A DNA stretch of 64,000 nt from Massilibacteroides sp. (GCF_028705895.1 NZ_JAQWCQ010000012.1:1-64000); one strand, 5' to 3'; shown: positions 35,756-45,094, numbered from the stretch's first letter. Notes: a model not told the origin generated them from the letters alone. Made by a program: numbers and translations.

Positions 35756-38419
35756 ATGTACAAAAGATTAGTGCTATTTTTGTTTTTCTTAGGTTTTGCT
35801 TATGGCTTAACCGCCCAGGAAAATGACACTACCCAGGTTGATGTGCCGGCAGAAGTGCCGGTTGTTTCGTACTCGTTATCTCCAAAACGATATAAAATCG
35901 CAGATATTGCTGTGACGGGTGTGAAAAGTAATTATGAGGATTATGTATTAATCGGTTTGTCTGGTTTGTCCGTTGGTGACGAGGTTGCTATACCCGGTGA
36001 AGAAATAACCGGAGCTATTAAACGCTTTTGGAGAAATGGTCTTTTCTCTGATGTTAAAATTTTAGCAACAAAAATTGAAGGTGATCAGGTATGGCTTGAA
36101 ATCCAGTTAAAACAACGTCCCCGAATTTCAGAGATTAATTATCATGGCATAAAAAAAGGAGAGCGGGAAGACCTTGATTTAAAACTTGGGTTGAGAAAAG
36201 GACACCAAGTGACACCTAACCTGATGGATCGTGCAAAGATTGTGATGCAACGCTATTTTGATGCCAAAGGGTTTAAAAATGTTGATATTGAGATTTTGCA
36301 GAAAGACGATCTTTCTAAAGAAGGTGAAGTTATCCTGGATATCAATATAGATAAAAACGAAAAGACCAAGATCAATCGTATTTATTTCGTAGGTAATGAT
36401 GCCTTGACAGATTACGACCTCAAAAAGGTGATGAAGAAAACGAATGAACGCTTCTCGCTTAAACGTGATTTCAGAACCAGTATTCGTGAGATGTTCAGTA
36501 CAAAGAAATTTACGACTGAAGAATATGAAAATGATAAAAAGAATATCATTGACAAATACAATGAAAAAGGATATCGTGATGCTGTCTTAACTGCAGACAG
36601 TGTTATCAATCATGATGAGAAGCGTGTGGATGTATTCCTGACTATTGACGAAGGCCAGAAATATTATTTGAAAGATATTCGTTTTATAGGTAATACGCAT
36701 TATCCTACAGACTATCTCGAGTCTGTTCTTAATATGAAACCCGGAGAGGTTTATAATCAGAAGAAACTAAATGAACGTTTATCTCTTGATGAAGATGCGG
36801 TTTCTAATGTCTATTTCAATAATGGTTATTTATTCTTTAATGCTGATCCGGTTGAAGTGGATGTACATAATGATTCTATCTCTTTGGAAATACGTATCTA
36901 TGAAGGAGTGCAGGCAACAATCAACCGCATTATTATTAACGGAAATGACCGGTTGTATGAAGATATTGTTCGTCGGGAGTTGAGAACAAAACCGGGTATG
37001 TTGTTTAGTCGTGATGATTTGATGCGTTCTATTCGCGAAATTGCTCAGATGGGGCATTTTGACCCGGAAAATATGTCTCCCAAGCCAATCCCTGATCCTG
37101 AAAACGGAACAGTGGATATCGAATATAATCTGACATCGAAAGCAAACGACCAGATAGAATTCTCTGCAGGTTGGGGACAAACAGGAGTGATTGGTAAGTT
37201 GAGTTTGAAATTTACAAACTTCTCTATGAGTAATTTCCTGAATCCAAAAAGTTATAAGGGAATTTTACCTCAGGGAGAAGGGCAAACGTTGACTCTTAGC
37301 GGACAAACAAACGGACGTTATTATCAGGCGTACAGTATTTCTTTCCTTGATCCCTGGTTCGGAGGAAAACGGCCGAATACCTTATCAGTAAGTGCCTATT
37401 TCTCTAAGCAAACAGATATAAGCAGTAGTTATTTGAGTAATAATAGTTATTACAATCCGTATTATAGCAGTGGCTACGGAGGTTATGGTTATGGAAGTTA
37501 TGGTTATGGAGGCTATGGCTCGAGTTATAACTATGAAGCAGCCTACAATCCGGATAAATATATTATGATGCTGGGTATTGCTGCAGGTTATGGTAAGCGT
37601 CTGAACTGGCCGGATGACTACTTCCAGTTTATGGCTACATTAAATTATCAGATGTATATGATGAAAGACTGGGATTATTTCCTTGTTCGTAACGGTACGA
37701 GTCATAATATAAATCTGGAATTATTATTGCAACGTAGTTCTATCGATAATCCGCTGTACACTCGTATGGGATCGCAATTCTCATTATCTGTGTCGGCTAC
37801 TCCTCCGTATTCTTTATGGGATGGTAAAGATTATGCTTCTTTATCGGATGATTCGGAAGATAAGTACAGAATGATTGAATATCATAAATGGAAATTTAAA
37901 GCAAAAATATTCTCTCCTTTAGCCCCATTAACGGTTAAGCGTACACCTGTGTTGATGACACGTGTTGAATATGGATTCCTTGGTGCTTATGATCAGAATA
38001 AACGATCTCCTTTTGAAACGTTCTATATGGGTGGTGATGGTATGACTGGATATGGAAGTACTTATGCTACCGAAACAATAGGTCTTAGAGGATATGAAAA
38101 TGGTAGTATAGCCGATTATTATAACCCGGGATATGCTTATTCTCGTTTAGCGATGGAGTTACGTTATCCATTCTTACTGGAGCCTTCATCTACTATTTAT
38201 GGATTGGCGTTTGTGGAAGCCGGTAATGCCTGGAGTACACTAAAATCATTTAATCCTTTTGATCTGAAACGTTCAGCCGGAGTAGGGGTACGTATCTTCT
38301 TGCCGATGATCGGGTTGATGGGTATTGACTGGGCATATGGCTTTGATACTCCTAATTATAGTAGCAGTGGCGAACGAAGTGGAGGAAATTTCCACTTTAT
38401 TATAGGTCAGGAGTTTTAA
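35756..38419 (+). CDS. bamA: Outer-membrane assembly protein BamA
   Basis: An 887-residue Omp85 protein that inserts beta-barrels. After a signal peptide ending TAQ, five POTRA-type repeats cover about residues 45-440 (ISEINYHGIKKGE, KINRIYFVGNDALTD, YYLKDIRFIGNTHYPTDYL, TINRIIINGNDRLYED). The barrel (residues 460-887) has the LRGYENG lid-loop motif in IGLRGYENGS and ends GQEF with terminal Phe. It carries a Tyr/Gly-rich insertion of about 40 residues near 560-595 (NPYYSSGYGGYGYGSYG). It is followed by two Skp/OmpH chaperones. Confidence 0.97.
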   Translation: MYKRLVLFLFFLGFAYGLTAQENDTTQVDVPAEVPVVSYSLSPKRYKIADIAVTGVKSNYEDYVLIGLSGLSVGDEVAIPGEEITGAIKRFWRNGLFSDVKILATKIEGDQVWLEIQLKQRPRISEINYHGIKKGEREDLDLKLGLRKGHQVTPNLMDRAKIVMQRYFDAKGFKNVDIEILQKDDLSKEGEVILDINIDKNEKTKINRIYFVGNDALTDYDLKKVMKKTNERFSLKRDFRTSIREMFSTKKFTTEEYENDKKNIIDKYNEKGYRDAVLTADSVINHDEKRVDVFLTIDEGQKYYLKDIRFIGNTHYPTDYLESVLNMKPGEVYNQKKLNERLSLDEDAVSNVYFNNGYLFFNADPVEVDVHNDSISLEIRIYEGVQATINRIIINGNDRLYEDIVRRELRTKPGMLFSRDDLMRSIREIAQMGHFDPENMSPKPIPDPENGTVDIEYNLTSKANDQIEFSAGWGQTGVIGKLSLKFTNFSMSNFLNPKSYKGILPQGEGQTLTLSGQTNGRYYQAYSISFLDPWFGGKRPNTLSVSAYFSKQTDISSSYLSNNSYYNPYYSSGYGGYGYGSYGYGGYGSSYNYEAAYNPDKYIMMLGIAAGYGKRLNWPDDYFQFMATLNYQMYMMKDWDYFLVRNGTSHNINLELLLQRSSIDNPLYTRMGSQFSLSVSATPPYSLWDGKDYASLSDDSEDKYRMIEYHKWKFKAKIFSPLAPLTVKRTPVLMTRVEYGFLGAYDQNKRSPFETFYMGGDGMTGYGSTYATETIGLRGYENGSIADYYNPGYAYSRLAMELRYPFLLEPSSTIYGLAFVEAGNAWSTLKSFNPFDLKRSAGVGVRIFLPMIGLMGIDWAYGFDTPNYSSSGERSGGNFHFIIGQEF

Positions 38420-38456
38420 TTAACGTAATTTAGAATGTTTGTAATAAACGCTCGGT

Positions 38457-38464
38457 TATATTTG
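38457..38464 (+). promoter_or_regulatory. Possible promoter element before the first skp gene
   Basis: TATATTTG matches TAnnTTTG, with TTTG at 38438-38441 only 15 bases upstream, so spacing is short. It would allow skp expression independent of bamA. Confidence 0.35.
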
Positions 38465-38503
38465 TAGTCATAAGAGGGAGTAATTACTAAAAAGAGAAAG
38501 AAT

Positions 38504-39019
38504 ATGAAAAGAATTATAGCATTATTCAGTGTCATTTTTCTATGTACTTTTGCTGCTTCTGCTCAAAAGTTTGCATTAATTGACTGGGAATATATTCTGA
38601 AAAATATTCCGGCATATGAAATGACGAATGAACAACTTAGCCAGATTTCACAGAAATGGCAGAATGAGGTTGAAGCAATTCAACAGGAGGCTCAGAATAT
38701 GTATAAAACGTATCAGAGCAACTTGGTGTTTTTATCTCCGGAAATGAAGACAAAACGCGAAGAAGAAATCGTTAAGAAAGAACAGGAAGCACAGGAACTC
38801 AAACGTAAGTATTTTGGTGCAGACGGGGAATTGTATAAAAAGAGAGAAAGTCTGATGAAGCCAATACAAGATGAGGTCTATAATGCAGTCAAAGAGATTT
38901 CCGAACAAAAAGGTTATCAGTTGGTTGTTGACCGGGCCTCTGCAATGAGTATTATTTTTGCGTCTCCTAAAATTGACATCAGTAATGAAGTCTTGATTCG
39001 CTTAGGATATTCAAAATAA
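38504..39019 (+). CDS. Skp/OmpH-family periplasmic chaperone, first copy
   Basis: A 171-residue secreted protein. Signal peptide MKRIIALFSVIFLCTFAASAQ. The rest is a charged coiled coil (LSQISQKWQNEVEAIQQEAQNMYKTYQSN...), with the conserved head segment GYQLVVDRASAMSIIFAS near the end. Skp chaperones carry unfolded outer-membrane proteins to BamA. It is the first of two paralogues after bamA. Confidence 0.92.
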   Translation: MKRIIALFSVIFLCTFAASAQKFALIDWEYILKNIPAYEMTNEQLSQISQKWQNEVEAIQQEAQNMYKTYQSNLVFLSPEMKTKREEEIVKKEQEAQELKRKYFGADGELYKKRESLMKPIQDEVYNAVKEISEQKGYQLVVDRASAMSIIFASPKIDISNEVLIRLGYSK

Positions 39020-39084
39020 TTGCTTACATTTGTGCGCTTTTAGTTAAGTATGTAGCTGAATAATAACAAGTAATAGAATAAAAG

Positions 39085-39582
39085 ATGAAGAAACTTATTA
39101 TCTTATTGTTTTTGATTCTCCCATTGGGAGCCTTTGCTCAGGAAGTAAAGATCGCATTTGTAAATACTCAGGAAGTATTCATGGCTATGCCGGAAGTTTC
39201 TGCTATGGAAACTCAGATGGCTGATCTGAACGAGAAATATAAAGTTGAGTTGAAAAGTATGCAGGATGAATATACGAACAAATATTCTGCTTATGTAGCT
39301 CAACAAGATTCTTTGACAGAAAATATTAAGTTGAGAAGGATGCAGGAAATTGATGATATCCGTGAACGTATGGATAATTTTGTTCAGGTAGCCCAACAAG
39401 ATGTGCAGAAAAAACAGCAAGAATTAATGATGCCTATTCAACAGAAGCTACAGGATGCGATAAACTCAGTTGGAACTGAAAAGGGATATACTTATATTGT
39501 GGATCCGGCAGCTTTACTTTTCAGAGGAACAAATGCTATTGACGCAACTCCTTTCGTAAAGACAAAATTAGGATTGAAATAA
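39085..39582 (+). CDS. Skp/OmpH-family periplasmic chaperone, second copy
   Basis: A 165-residue secreted paralogue of the preceding gene. Signal peptide ends FAQ. The coiled-coil centre (TQMADLNEKYKVELKSMQDEYTNKYSAYVAQQDSL) and the C-terminal KGYTYIVDPAALLFRGTNAID match the family. A TACATTTG element at 39025-39032 may add a promoter. It ends at the terminator 39604-39646. Confidence 0.92.
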   Translation: MKKLIILLFLILPLGAFAQEVKIAFVNTQEVFMAMPEVSAMETQMADLNEKYKVELKSMQDEYTNKYSAYVAQQDSLTENIKLRRMQEIDDIRERMDNFVQVAQQDVQKKQQELMMPIQQKLQDAINSVGTEKGYTYIVDPAALLFRGTNAIDATPFVKTKLGLK

Positions 39583-39603
39583 GAATAGAAATAGAGTATA
39601 AAA

Positions 39604-39646
39604 GAAAGGATGTTAGTCATAGTTATGACCGGCATCCTTTTTTTAT
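39604..39646 (+). terminator. Rho-independent terminator
   Basis: AAAGGATG (39606-39613) with GTCAT and its inverse (ATGAC, CATCCTTT, to about 39640) form the stem, followed by a T run. It separates the bamA/skp unit from murI. Confidence 0.85.
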
Positions 39647-39664
39647 TTATTTAATAGATCAAAG

Positions 39665-40498
39665 ATGTTACGGATAAAGTCAGGGCCTATAGGAGTTTTC
39701 GACTCGGGATATGGAGGATTAACCATCCTGAATGAAATCAGAAAGGTTTTGCCGGAATATGATTATATCTATTTAGGGGATAATGCACGGACGCCATACG
39801 GTCCGCGTTCATTCGAAGTGGTTTATCGATTTACAAAACAAGCTGTTTTTCGTCTTTTTGAGGAAGGATGCCAATTAGTTATTCTTGCCTGCAATACGGC
39901 CTCCGCAAAAGCCCTACGTACAATTCAACAACAGGATCTTGTGGCCTGGGATGGTGATAGGCGTGTGTTAGGTGTTATCAGGCCTACAGTTGAGGTATTG
40001 GACAAATTAAGCACAACGAAGCACGTGGGAATCTTAGGCACGGCGGGGACAATATCTTCTTGCTCTTATGAACTTGAGATCGCGAAAATGTTTCCCCATA
40101 TAACAGTCTCCGGAGAAGCGTGTCCTATGTGGGTACCCTTAGTGGAAAACAATGAATTTCATTCTCCCGGAGCAGACTATTTTGTTCGTAAGAATTTAGA
40201 TGAGTTGTTTTTAAAAGATGGACAAATCGACACGATCGTTCTTGGTTGTACACATTATCCATTACTCATTCAAAAGATAAGACAGTACTTACCCGATGGA
40301 GTGACGTTATTCTCGCAAGGAGAACGAGTGGCCGAAAGTTTAAAAGACTATCTTTTTCGTCATCCGGAAATGAGAAACAGACTGACTAAAGGGCAGAATT
40401 CACGATTCCTTACTACTGAATCAGCTGAAAAGTTTTCTGAAACAGCTTCTATTTTTCTCTCTGAGGATATTTCTGTAGAGCAAATTTCAATAGATTAG
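39665..40498 (+). CDS. murI: Glutamate racemase
   Basis: A 277-residue enzyme giving D-glutamate for peptidoglycan. The two catalytic cysteines are Cys76 in LACNTASAKA and the one in VLGCTHYPLL near residue 193. GPIGVFDSGYGGLTIL at the N-terminus holds the catalytic Asp/Ser region. It follows a terminator and lies four bases before the dipeptidase gene, so the two share a transcript. Confidence 0.97.
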   Translation: MLRIKSGPIGVFDSGYGGLTILNEIRKVLPEYDYIYLGDNARTPYGPRSFEVVYRFTKQAVFRLFEEGCQLVILACNTASAKALRTIQQQDLVAWDGDRRVLGVIRPTVEVLDKLSTTKHVGILGTAGTISSCSYELEIAKMFPHITVSGEACPMWVPLVENNEFHSPGADYFVRKNLDELFLKDGQIDTIVLGCTHYPLLIQKIRQYLPDGVTLFSQGERVAESLKDYLFRHPEMRNRLTKGQNSRFLTTESAEKFSETASIFLSEDISVEQISID

Positions 40499-40502
40499 CC
40501 GG

Positions 40503-41174
40503 ATGAAAAAACAATCTGTCGCATTATGTATCTGTTACTTTCTTTTCGCTGTTGTGTCTGCTTCAGCGGGAGATCTTGATGCTTATTTGGAGCAGAAAGG
40601 CCTGGTCAACGTTGCTGCGATGGATACGACAATACGGGTAGATCTCAAATATGCTGCACCGGAGAACATAATGGGAGAGGCTGTTTACGAAGGCATAACC
40701 GGAGTTTGGCTACATCCGGATGCGGCTGAAAAGCTGCTAAAAGCTCAGGCGTTATTGAAGAAAGAATACCCGTCTTATTCATTGCTTGTCTTTGATGCGG
40801 CACGTCCGATGTCGGTACAACGTAAGATGTGGAATGTTGTAAGAGGGACGGACAAAACGAATTATGTGAGCAATCCTGCTAAGGGCGGTGGTCTGCATAA
40901 TTACGGAATGGCTGTTGATGTAACTATTCTTGACGGCGATGGCAAAGAGTTATCTATGGGAACAGGGTTTGATTTTTTAGGGAAAGAGGCACATATTACA
41001 TCCGAAGAGTCTTTGGTGCAACAGCAGAAAATCACACGGCAGGAATTGGAAAACAGGTTGCTGCTCCGTAGGATTATGAGGCAGTCCGGATTTCGTACGA
41101 TTTTATATGAATGGTGGCATTTTAACGCTTGTACGCGTGAAGAGGCGAAGAGAGCGTATCCCCTTATCGACTGA
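40503..41174 (+). CDS. D-Ala-D-Ala dipeptidase, VanX/DdpX family
   Basis: A 223-residue M15 peptidase with a signal peptide (1-22). The VanX-type zinc and catalytic residues are complete: Arg101 in FDAARP, His132 and Asp139 in GGGLHNYGMAVDVT, Glu203 and His206 in YEWWHF. It would hydrolyse D-Ala-D-Ala in the periplasm, recycling wall fragments. No vanH, vanA or regulator genes accompany it, so it is not a vancomycin-resistance cassette. It starts four bases after murI. Confidence 0.9.
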   Translation: MKKQSVALCICYFLFAVVSASAGDLDAYLEQKGLVNVAAMDTTIRVDLKYAAPENIMGEAVYEGITGVWLHPDAAEKLLKAQALLKKEYPSYSLLVFDAARPMSVQRKMWNVVRGTDKTNYVSNPAKGGGLHNYGMAVDVTILDGDGKELSMGTGFDFLGKEAHITSEESLVQQQKITRQELENRLLLRRIMRQSGFRTILYEWWHFNACTREEAKRAYPLID

Positions 41175-41182
41175 AGTGTATT

Positions 41183-41551
41183 TTAGATAACTTTTTTCCC
41201 GAAAGGAGAAAGAGCAAGTCCCGCCATTTTAAAATGTTGTAATCCGAAAGGAATTCCAATTATCGTAACGCACAATAACAAGCCAAAACATAAGTGCGTG
41301 ACGCATATCCAGATTCCTCCTATTAATATCCAGATCACATTCATTAAAACGGTGAGGCAACCTCCCGAATAAGGTTCGCTGATTATCTCCTGACCGAATG
41401 GCCAAAGAGCTAATATCGACAATTTAAGAGTTTGCAGCCCAAAGGGGATTCCGATGATTGTAATCATTAACAGGATGCTTGCAATCAGATATTCTATACT
41501 GGTAAGAATACCTCCGAAAAGTAACCATATGATATTACCTAATACTTTCAT
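41183..41551 (-). CDS. YccF-family inner-membrane protein
   Basis: A 122-residue protein with two copies of the YccF unit, each with the IIGIPFGLQ motif (residues about 32-45 and 97-110), and four hydrophobic segments. Function not established. Its stop is eight bases from the convergent dipeptidase gene, and it overlaps the M23 peptidase gene by 17 bases, so it is translated as the second gene of that unit. Confidence 0.85.
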   Translation of the reverse strand: MKVLGNIIWLLFGGILTSIEYLIASILLMITIIGIPFGLQTLKLSILALWPFGQEIISEPYSGGCLTVLMNVIWILIGGIWICVTHLCFGLLLCVTIIGIPFGLQHFKMAGLALSPFGKKVI

Positions 41552-42830
41552 GTTCTTGTGTTGTTTCTGGTTTAACTTTATAACGAGTATGGCAACTGTC
41601 TAATGCTGCTAAGATAGTGTTTTTTACAATTGCAAAACTATCTTTTAATTCTGGTTTTATAGGAAGTGAAGGAGGCGCTTCCATATTTAACGGATTGATT
41701 GCTTGTCCGTTTTTGTGAACTCTGAAGTCTAAATGAGGCCCGGTTGACAATCCGGTTGAGCCTACATACCCGATAACTTCACCCTGTTGTACATGTTTCC
41801 CTACTTGCAGCCCTTTGGCAAACTTACTTAAATGCATATACGTAGTCGTATAGACAGAATTATGTTTTACTTTAATGAAGTTGCCACCTCCTCCTTGATA
41901 GCCTTTAGCAATTACAGTACCTGCTCCGATGCTTTTGACAGGAGTGCCTATCGGTGCTGCATAATCTACACCATGATGCGCACGGTAACGTTTCAGAATC
42001 GGATGGAATCGGGCATTACTAAACCGGGAAGTGATTCTGAAGAAATCGAGTGGAGCCTTTAGGAACGCTTTTCTAAGACTATTCCCATCCGGATCAAAAT
42101 ACTCAAAAACACTATCCTGTACAAAAGGGATGGCTGTAAAATCTTTTCCCTGATGCGTAAAGACCGCACCATAAATTTTGTCAATATTCAAAGCGGTAGT
42201 ATCATCTATATACGCCACATCATAGATGACTTTAAATGCATCGCCATCTTTTACATCAAAAAAATCAATTTGCCAGGCATAAACATCTGCAATCTTCATT
42301 GCTAATTGCGGATCTCCACCCTGATTTTTGATGACATTCCAAAGAGAAGAATTTAAGGTTCCTTCTACGTATTCACGTTTATATGTAACCGGTTTGCAAA
42401 ATTCAGAAACAACAATACTGTCTTGGGTTAAGTCAATTACCGCATAATCCGTTAACGACTTTGCAAAGGCCATATATCGTATTATTCCAAGACTATCCTG
42501 CGTTGTAAACGTGAAATAATGACGACCTGCCTGAATTTTAGTAGGGTCTAAAACCTCCGTCGTAGAACGACTGATACTATCCGCTTTTGCCGCACTAAAA
42601 CCAAGTGATGCAAAAATAGAAGCCGGATTATCTCCGTTTTTAATAAAATATTCAGCATAATCCAATGTATCTATACATATACCATATTGATAAATATGTT
42701 GAATGGTATCGGGTGCCTCTGTAATTATATCTTTATCTTGTTCTTTCTTCTGTAAATTGCACGAACATAAAAATGCGAATAAAGTAAATAGAACAAGTAT
42801 ATGAGAAGTTTTAAATGGATTAGTTAGCAT
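41535..42830 (-). CDS. M23-family peptidoglycan endopeptidase (lipoprotein)
   Basis: A 431-residue envelope peptidase. Signal peptide with a lipobox-like LCSC at residues 20-24. The N-terminal 200 residues are a beta-rich OapA-like region. The C-terminal LytM domain has HHGVDYAAPIGTP and the HLDFRVH zinc motif, with SGLSTGPHLD-type TGLSTGPHLD. It cleaves peptide crosslinks in the wall. Promoter -7 element TATCTTTG on the minus strand at 42862-42869. YccF overlaps its end. Confidence 0.9.
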   Translation of the reverse strand: MLTNPFKTSHILVLFTLFAFLCSCNLQKKEQDKDIITEAPDTIQHIYQYGICIDTLDYAEYFIKNGDNPASIFASLGFSAAKADSISRSTTEVLDPTKIQAGRHYFTFTTQDSLGIIRYMAFAKSLTDYAVIDLTQDSIVVSEFCKPVTYKREYVEGTLNSSLWNVIKNQGGDPQLAMKIADVYAWQIDFFDVKDGDAFKVIYDVAYIDDTTALNIDKIYGAVFTHQGKDFTAIPFVQDSVFEYFDPDGNSLRKAFLKAPLDFFRITSRFSNARFHPILKRYRAHHGVDYAAPIGTPVKSIGAGTVIAKGYQGGGGNFIKVKHNSVYTTTYMHLSKFAKGLQVGKHVQQGEVIGYVGSTGLSTGPHLDFRVHKNGQAINPLNMEAPPSLPIKPELKDSFAIVKNTILAALDSCHTRYKVKPETTQEHESIR

Positions 42831-42861
42831 ATTAGTAAGTCGTCTGAATTAGTTTATCGAA

Positions 42862-42869
42862 CAAAGATA
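42862..42869 (-). promoter_or_regulatory. -7 element for the M23 peptidase gene
   Basis: TATCTTTG on the minus strand fits TAnnTTTG, 32 bases before the start codon. No -33 TTTG is evident. Confidence 0.4.
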
Positions 42870-43008
42870 AAAAATAAATAAGATGGAAACGGCCTAATCT
42901 CTATCTTTATGGAGTAGTTAATAAATGCAAAAACGAGGAGGTTTTAAGAACAAACCGACTTGATTTTGCGTCTTATTCTAAAGTTACACGTTTAAAATAA
43001 AAAGAATT

Positions 43009-43440
43009 ATGAAAAGAAGTTTTTGGAGTATATTAACTGTTTTTTTAAGTGTTGTTCTGTTCTCCTCTTGTGGAGCGTCTAAAAAAGATGTGTCGTCTTT
43101 AATTTCCGGTCGTTGGAATATCCTGGAAGTGGCTGGTGAAAAAATCACTGGAGACAAATTACCTTTCATTGAATTTGATACGGCGGAAAAAAGATTACAC
43201 GGAAATGCAGGTTGTAATAATTTTAACGCAGGATATCAGGTCGATCCGGCCAAGATTTCTTCCTTTAAAATATCACAGGCTGTTTCAACGATGATGGCTT
43301 GTCCCGATATGGAGACAGAGGGTAAGGTTCTGAAAGCATTGGATAAAGTTGCATCGGTAAAAAAAGCTGCCAGTGCAACGGGGCTTCAATTGTTAGATAA
43401 TAACGGAGCTGTCTTGTTCTTGCTTGAAAAAGCGTTGTAA
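43009..43440 (+). CDS. META-domain lipoprotein, first copy
   Basis: A 143-residue predicted lipoprotein (lipobox LFSSC) with one META/HslJ domain: SGRWNILEVAGEKITGDKLPFIEFDTAEKRLHGNAGCNNFNAGYQ. GNAGCNxF and SQAVSTMMACPD are the two family boxes. META proteins are heat-inducible or motility-linked in other bacteria; the role here is unknown. It begins a two-gene run with a close paralogue one base downstream. Confidence 0.88.
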   Translation: MKRSFWSILTVFLSVVLFSSCGASKKDVSSLISGRWNILEVAGEKITGDKLPFIEFDTAEKRLHGNAGCNNFNAGYQVDPAKISSFKISQAVSTMMACPDMETEGKVLKALDKVASVKKAASATGLQLLDNNGAVLFLLEKAL

Positions 43441-43441
43441 T

Positions 43442-43882
43442 ATGAAACAGTATTTATTTGCCGGTCTGACCATTGTTTTTTTACTGACTTTTGTCGGCTG
43501 TAAAACACAGAAGAATATGATTACATTTTCCGGACTTGAGGGTGAATGGAATGTTGTAGAGGTAAATGGGAAAACAATTACCACAGAAGATTACAAACAG
43601 TTCTTTTCTTTCGATGTTGCAGAAAAACGCTTCTCGGGAAATGCCGGATGTAATCGGATGACAGGAGTTTTAGTGCATGATGCGAAACAACCGGATCGTA
43701 TTTCGTTTTCAAAAACGATAACAACGCGTATGGCTTGCCCGGCTCTAAGTTCTGAACAAGAGTTGCTTGCCACTTTAGAAAAAGTTGTTCGTTTTGAATC
43801 TGTTCCAGCGAAGGATTCAAAAATGAAAATAGCATTTTATGACGTTGACGATACTCAACTCATCTTGATCCAACGAAAATAA
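43442..43882 (+). CDS. META-domain lipoprotein, second copy
   Basis: A 146-residue paralogue of the preceding gene. ATG 43442 follows the first gene's stop by one base; an upstream TTG at 43424 is rejected because it precedes the signal peptide. FVGCKTQKN gives a lipobox. FSGNAGCNRMTGVL and TRMACPALSSEQ repeat the META boxes. A terminator for this transcript lies inside the convergent NamZ gene at 43946-43983. Confidence 0.88.
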   Translation: MKQYLFAGLTIVFLLTFVGCKTQKNMITFSGLEGEWNVVEVNGKTITTEDYKQFFSFDVAEKRFSGNAGCNRMTGVLVHDAKQPDRISFSKTITTRMACPALSSEQELLATLEKVVRFESVPAKDSKMKIAFYDVDDTQLILIQRK

Positions 43883-43900
43883 AAGCTTTTTTATAAAGAA

Positions 43901-45094
43901 TTAGCGATAGTCTTTATATAACAGATATTTCTTACGTAACTTTTTAAAAGCTTCCAGGTCTTTTTGCCAGGAAGCTTTTATTTCTTCCTCAGTAAGACCT
44001 TTTACAATCTGCGTACGCAGTTCCTTACTGCCGGCTAAAAGATCGAACCAATGAGGTCTTGTAAAGAAAAGAGCCTGTTCCTTTCCCGACTTCATATAGA
44101 AATCGAAGAAAAACTTCAGAGTAAGTCCTCCCTCAAAAGGAAGCTCCCTTAGATCTACACCATAACATCTTTTGTCCTTGTGTAAAGGATTTGTGTCAAA
44201 TCCCGGCAAGGAAACCGGAGTAAATGTAAATTCTCCATATTTAGGATTAGGCGCTCCAAGTACCTGAAAAGGAAAGTATGTACCTCTGCCTACACTGATA
44301 TTTGTTGCCTCAAAGAAACAAAGAGAGGCATATAGGCGGATAGATTGATCATTCGGGAGATTAGGAGACGGTTTAACCGGAAGCCAATAAGGATCACCAT
44401 GTTGCCAGTTTTCCATTTTGATAATCTTCAACCGGCAAGAATCCGGTTCACTTTTTAACCAACCTTCGCTGTTAATCATCCAGGCTAATTCACCGACCGT
44501 TAACCCGTGTAAAACGGGTATTGGATGCATGCCGACAAACGATTCAAACCCCGGCTTGAGTATCGGTCCATCCACAAAGTCATTGGGATTAGGACGGTCT
44601 AATACAATAAACTCTTTATTGTTTTCTGCGCAAGCTTCCATAACATAATGCATCGTACTTATATAGGTGTAAAAACGAGCACCTATATCCTGTATGTCAA
44701 AAATAACCACATCAATATCTTCAAGTTGTTCCGCCGTCGGTTTCTTATTCTTACCATATAATGAAATAATAGGAAGTCCTGTTTTTTGATCTTTACTATC
44801 CTTTACAGTTTCTCCCGCATCATCAGTCCCTCTGAATCCATGCTCAGGAGCAAAAACTTTCTTGACATCTGCACCGTTAGCCAATAATACATCTAATAAG
44901 TGCATCTGCACGTTTTCCAAAATAGATGTTTGATTTACCACTAATGCAGTTCTCTTTCCTGAAATATTGTGCAATACCACCTCTGTCCGTTCCGCTCCGA
45001 GCACTAATTTACCCGTTTCGTTATTTTGTGCGCCGGCCGTAAAATGAATTACATATAAAAGAAAAAGACAATAAAAATAAATAAACCGTTTCAT
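43901..45094 (-). CDS. Exo-beta-N-acetylmuramidase NamZ family (DUF1343)
   Basis: A 397-residue secreted protein with signal peptide ending AGAQ. The DUF1343 body contains VFAPEHGFRGTDDAG, VVIFDIQDIGARFYTYISTM, IVLDRPNPNDFVDGP and NVSVGRGT-type TNISVGRGTYFPFQ. Homologues (B. subtilis NamZ) release MurNAc from peptidoglycan fragments. It fits the wall-recycling theme of the neighbouring peptidase and dipeptidase genes. A minus-strand TAATTTTG at 45122-45129 may be its -7 element. The last 80 bases double as a terminator for the convergent META genes. Confidence 0.9.
   Translation of the reverse strand: MKRFIYFYCLFLLYVIHFTAGAQNNETGKLVLGAERTEVVLHNISGKRTALVVNQTSILENVQMHLLDVLLANGADVKKVFAPEHGFRGTDDAGETVKDSKDQKTGLPIISLYGKNKKPTAEQLEDIDVVIFDIQDIGARFYTYISTMHYVMEACAENNKEFIVLDRPNPNDFVDGPILKPGFESFVGMHPIPVLHGLTVGELAWMINSEGWLKSEPDSCRLKIIKMENWQHGDPYWLPVKPSPNLPNDQSIRLYASLCFFEATNISVGRGTYFPFQVLGAPNPKYGEFTFTPVSLPGFDTNPLHKDKRCYGVDLRELPFEGGLTLKFFFDFYMKSGKEQALFFTRPHWFDLLAGSKELRTQIVKGLTEEEIKASWQKDLEAFKKLRKKYLLYKDYR
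43946..43983 (+). terminator. Terminator of the META genes, inside the convergent NamZ coding region
   Basis: AAAAGCTTCCAGG (43946-43958) pairs with CCAGGAAGCTTTT (43967-43979) with one mismatch, followed by ATTTC on the plus strand. It falls at codons near the NamZ C-terminus. Confidence 0.55.

Noticed and set aside
37470-37530. Non-coding tandem repeat
   Set aside because: It is in the bamA reading frame and keeps the frame throughout.
40503-41174. Vancomycin-resistance cassette
   Set aside because: Only the VanX-type dipeptidase is present; no vanH, vanA or two-component regulator.
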